A stretch of 64,000 nucleotides of DNA from Saccharothrix australiensis (lineage in GTDB: Bacteria; Actinomycetota; Actinomycetes; Mycobacteriales; Pseudonocardiaceae). Both the position numbers and the translations under genes were made by a program. How positions within the stretch are numbered: the first letter of the stretch is position 1; every line of letters starts with the position of its first letter. The DNA lies in the NCBI RefSeq assembly GCF_003634935.1, contig NZ_RBXO01000001.1, forward strand, positions 3,063,501 to 3,127,500, written 5' to 3'. Positions 61,409 to 64,000 of this stretch are shown piece after piece. The notes beneath the pieces are model-generated. The model had not been told where the DNA came from. It did no database searches and saw only the letters and a program-made list of their open reading frames with translations.

Positions 61409-62677
61409 GTGTCACGGTCGCTCGACACAGATCTGCTGGCAGGTCGGTACCGGCTCCTGGAACGGATCGGGGCCGACGGCACGGTGAGAGCGCACCGCGC
61501 CTGGGACGTGCTGCTGCGCCGGCGGGTGGCCGTCAAGCTGTTCGAGCCGATGACCGAGGAGGCGGGCCTGCGGTTCGACCGGGAGGTCGGCGCGCTCGCC
61601 AGGCTGTCGCACCCCGGGCTGGTCACGGTCTACGACTGCGACGTGCACGACGGCGTCAGGTTCGTCGTCCTGCGGCTGGTCGAGGGCCGCACCCTGCGCG
61701 AGCTGGTCGACCAGGGTCCGCTCCCGCCGGACCACGTGTGCCACCTCGGCGCGGGGCTCGCCGACGCGCTCGCCCACGTGCACGCGCACCGCCTGGTGCA
61801 CGGCGAGGTGCACGCGTCGAACGTGCTCCTGGACGACGAGGGCGCCGCCTGCCTCGCCGACTTCGGCCTGGGCGACTCGACCCGCGCGGTGGACCCGGAC
61901 CGGTCGACGAGCGGCGCGACCGACGTGCTCGCCCTCGGCCTGGTCCTCCTGGAGTGCCTGACCGGGCACGCCACCGACCCGACCCGCCGCCCGCCGGCGA
62001 TCCCCGAGGACCTGCCGGCCGGGCTCAAGAGCCTGCTGGCGCGCATGACCGCCCCCTCGCCGCGGGACCGACCGGCGGCCGACGCCTGCGCGTCCGCCCT
62101 GACCGGCCTCGCGTCGGACGTCACCGCTCCCCGGGTGCAGGCGGCCGGCGCGGACATCCCCGCCGCCCGGCGACCGGCGGACGTGCCCGCCCCTCGGCCG
62201 GCGGTCGGCGCGGACACCCCGGACCGCTCGAAGCGGCACCACTCGAGGGGGACGCTCGCCGCGTCCGCGGGTGTGCTGGTCGGCGCGCTCGCCATCACTG
62301 CCGCCATGACCGCCGACCTCCGCCCGGCGGCGTCCGACCCGCCCGGCACGTCCGCCCCGCCCGCCGCGCCGCAGGCGACGGGGGACGCCCGGCCGGACGA
62401 GGCGCGACCCCAGCTCGTGGGCGTCACGCGCCCGGCGGACGTGCCGCCGCCGCCCGCCGCGTCGACGACGGCGCCGCCCGCGCCCGCGGAGCCGGAGGCC
62501 GGGCCGTCCGCCACCTCCGCGCCCACGACCACCCCGACCACCTCGGCCGCGACGCCGACCACCACCGCGGTCACCACCACGCCCGGCACGTCGTCGTCGG
62601 CGCCACCGACCACCGCGACGTCGTCGGAGAGCAGCGCCTCGCCCGACGTGCCGACCCCGTCCGTCGACGGCGACTGA
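61409..62677 (+). CDS. Membrane serine/threonine pseudokinase (PASTA-less PknB-like)
   Basis: A 422-residue protein with an N-terminal protein-kinase fold (~10-230), one transmembrane helix (~282-302) and a Pro/Thr/Ser-rich outer tail. The VAVK Lys (~41) and DFG (~151) are present, but the catalytic HRDxKPxN is HGEVHASN, so the catalytic Asp is missing. The glycine loop is IGADGTVRAH with only one Gly of GxGxxG in place. The activation segment and APE motif are deleted: DFGLGDSTRAVDPDRSTSGA runs straight into TDVLALGLVLLECLTG. It is therefore predicted to be inactive, possibly a scaffold or ATP sensor. GGGAAGG precedes GTG 61409. Confidence 0.82.
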   Translation: MSRSLDTDLLAGRYRLLERIGADGTVRAHRAWDVLLRRRVAVKLFEPMTEEAGLRFDREVGALARLSHPGLVTVYDCDVHDGVRFVVLRLVEGRTLRELVDQGPLPPDHVCHLGAGLADALAHVHAHRLVHGEVHASNVLLDDEGAACLADFGLGDSTRAVDPDRSTSGATDVLALGLVLLECLTGHATDPTRRPPAIPEDLPAGLKSLLARMTAPSPRDRPAADACASALTGLASDVTAPRVQAAGADIPAARRPADVPAPRPAVGADTPDRSKRHHSRGTLAASAGVLVGALAITAAMTADLRPAASDPPGTSAPPAAPQATGDARPDEARPQLVGVTRPADVPPPPAASTTAPPAPAEPEAGPSATSAPTTTPTTSAATPTTTAVTTTPGTSSSAPPTTATSSESSASPDVPTPSVDGD

Positions 62678-62696
62678 GCGCGCCTCCCACGCCGGC

Positions 62697-63533
62697 TCAG
62701 ACGGTCGTGCGGTGCAGGACGATGTCGTCGAGCCGCGTGCGGGCGTGGACCTTGACCCGCTCGGTGGACGGGCTGGGGTCGCTCCACGCGGACACGGAGT
62801 CGTGCACCGCGCCCTTCGTGCTCTCGGCGTCCACGTCGACGGCGGTGCCCGCGCTGACGCCGACCGCGATGCCGCCGGAGGCGTTCCTCAGCTCGGCCTG
62901 ACCCCGCGACAGCCGGCCGATCCGGATGGGGCAGTCCGCCGCGTCGGCGTGGACGCTGCCCTCGGCGCGGCCGATGTCGAGACCACCGCTCGAGCTGGTG
63001 AACGCCACGTCGGCGAAGGCGTGCCCGATCCGGACCTCGCCGGTCGAGCCGTGGTACCGGACGATGCCCTCGACCTCGCCGATGGTCACCGCGGCCGCGC
63101 CGCCGTCGAGTTCGACGGCCCCGGCGACGTGCCCGACCTCGACCACGCCCGCCGCGAGGTGCCCCCGAAGCGTTGCGACGCGGTCGAGCCGGACCTGCCC
63201 CGACGACACCGCCAGCCGGCAGTCGCCGAGCGGGCCCTCCGCGTCCACGTCCGACCACGCGGTGTGCAGGACCAGCCGCGACGCGACCGGCAGCTCGACC
63301 GTGATGGCGACCGAGGCGGTCCGACCACCGGACTTGGTCATCTTGACCGTCAGCTCGCCGTCGGCGAAGTCGACCTTGGTGTGCTCGGCGGCCTTGAGGT
63401 CCGACTTGTCGGCCTTGTTGACGGGCTCGACCAGCACCACCGTGTCCGTCTGGTCGGTCGCGACGACCCGCACCCGCGCGCCCGCGGTGGTCAGCGTGGC
63501 CGTGATCGGCTCCGGCGTGGCGAATGCAGGCAT
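62697..63533 (-). CDS. DUF4097-like beta-repeat protein
   Basis: A 278-residue protein made of repeated short beta-strand units (GQVRLDRVATLRGHLAAGVV, GEVRIGHAFADVAFTSSSGG, GGLDIGRAEGSVHADAA) as in DUF4097 adhesin-like proteins. No signal peptide is seen, so it is probably cytoplasmic, as are several actinobacterial relatives. GGGGAG lies 7 bases before ATG 63533; the longer upstream frame is not supported. It converges on the pseudokinase gene with a 19-base gap. Function unknown. Confidence 0.82.
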   Translation of the reverse strand: MPAFATPEPITATLTTAGARVRVVATDQTDTVVLVEPVNKADKSDLKAAEHTKVDFADGELTVKMTKSGGRTASVAITVELPVASRLVLHTAWSDVDAEGPLGDCRLAVSSGQVRLDRVATLRGHLAAGVVEVGHVAGAVELDGGAAAVTIGEVEGIVRYHGSTGEVRIGHAFADVAFTSSSGGLDIGRAEGSVHADAADCPIRIGRLSRGQAELRNASGGIAVGVSAGTAVDVDAESTKGAVHDSVSAWSDPSPSTERVKVHARTRLDDIVLHRTTV

Positions 63534-63643
63534 GGCGATTCTCCCCTTGGTCCCGTGCTGGTGTTCTTCGTGCTCCGCGGACGCGACCGGGAGGTCGGGC
63601 CGTCCGCGTGGCGGTTCGTTGCGACAGATGTTCAACGATCAAT

Positions 63644-63672
63644 CTGACACACGGCTGACACGGCTCTGACAC
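63644..63672. promoter_or_regulatory. Three CTGACAC direct repeats at exact 11-bp spacing
   Basis: The heptamer CTGACAC starts at 63644, 63655 and 63666. Heptamers repeated every 11 bp are the known binding pattern of SARP and PhoP-type OmpR-family regulators. The site lies between the DUF4097-like gene and the next rightward gene. The window encodes two compact SARP-type regulators and an AfsR-type one; which factor binds is not known. Confidence 0.65.
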
Positions 63673-63814
63673 CGGTGAGGTGATCACCGGCCGACCGTCG
63701 CGGAGCGGTCCGGCCACTCACGACGGTCGGCGTCGGTACCTGGCGCAGGCAACTCCGGGGGCCGCCGCGGCGTCTTGGGGTGGTGGCGTGCGCCACCCGG
63801 AGCAGAGGGGACCG

Positions 63815-64000
63815 ATGATCATCAGCGAACGGCGGTCCGGCCCGCCCTGGAAGGCGGTCGTCGGACGACTGTGCTCGGCGGTGTCGAGCCTCGGCCTCGG
63901 CTACCTCGCCGTGGTGCCCCTGCTCCTGGTCCACTACGTGATCCACAACAGCTTGTTCGCGGCGTTGGGCTGGGTCGAGCCGGACACGAAGTTCGCCCGC
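63815..64000 (+). CDS. Partial gene, probable membrane protein (continues beyond window)
   Basis: The first 62 codons only. ATG 63815 is preceded by AGAGGGG at good spacing. A basic N-terminus (ISERRSGPPWK) leads into a long hydrophobic stretch (LGLGYLAVVPLLLVHYVIHN), so a membrane protein is likely. Too little is visible to name a family. Confidence 0.7.
   Translation, partial: MIISERRSGPPWKAVVGRLCSAVSSLGLGYLAVVPLLLVHYVIHNSLFAALGWVEPDTKFAR

Overview
The window is chromosomal DNA of a very high-GC actinomycete. Codons end almost always in G or C, GTG starts are common, and it carries AfsR/SARP regulators, XRE-DUF5753/DUF397 genes, Tat-exported enzymes and large NRPS genes. Gene content fits a Pseudonocardiales-like genus (Saccharothrix, Actinosynnema or Lentzea type); this is an inference, because no rRNA or species marker is present. 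I saw no tRNA, rRNA, CRISPR array, phage or insertion sequence.

Region 1 (1-15,600) is accessory and housekeeping: a partial serine hydrolase, a LuxR-type regulator, a DyP peroxidase, a beta-helix lipoprotein, a sortase-anchored SdrD-like surface protein, a methyltransferase, an FG-GAP remnant, a HEPN-motif protein, a Tat phosphoesterase, an SCO4402-family gene, a HEAT / MerR-HEAT pair with a MerR-like operator, and a DUF4291 gene.

Region 2 (15,605-18,276, minus strand) is a compact operon resembling the Bacillus sdp toxin-maturation locus: a 50-residue secreted peptide, SdpA-like, SdpB-like and a double GNAT acetyltransferase, with gaps or overlaps of only a few bases.

Region 3 (18,511 to about 46,192) is a nonribosomal peptide cluster. 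It starts with an AfsR-type and an XRE-STAND regulator, then MbtH and a 2,707-residue NRPS (C-PCP-C-(A remnant)-PCP-C-A-PCP-C). A PCP-epimerase, a thioesterase, a free serine-type A domain and an MFS exporter follow. A second unit holds a SyrP/TauD-like Fe(II)/2-oxoglutarate oxygenase, an A-PCP protein with a glutamine-like code, a type II thioesterase, an A-PCP with an unusual code, and an isolated ectoine-synthase homologue. Two NRPS modules lack a working A domain, so amino acids must be loaded in trans. Glutamine activation, hydroxylase and EctC homologue together suggest a hydroxylated cyclic-amidine residue made from glutamine. An ArsR-type regulator and a cation/proton antiporter lie at the right edge.

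Region 4 (46,334-54,744) is mostly regulators and small enzymes: a SARP-cyclase-AAA regulator, an erythromycin-esterase-family protein, a two-HTH MerR regulator, a beta-lactamase-family hydrolase, a cyclase-like protein and a convergent XRE/DUF397 pair.

Region 5 (54,922-61,330) is a five-gene operon in which every junction is a 4-base start/stop overlap, ended by a hairpin: SARP, P-loop/HEAT-like protein, unknown protein, vWA-OmpA exported protein and four-helix membrane protein. It looks like one multi-component system I cannot match to a described one. A membrane pseudokinase, a DUF4097-like protein and the start of a membrane protein complete the window.
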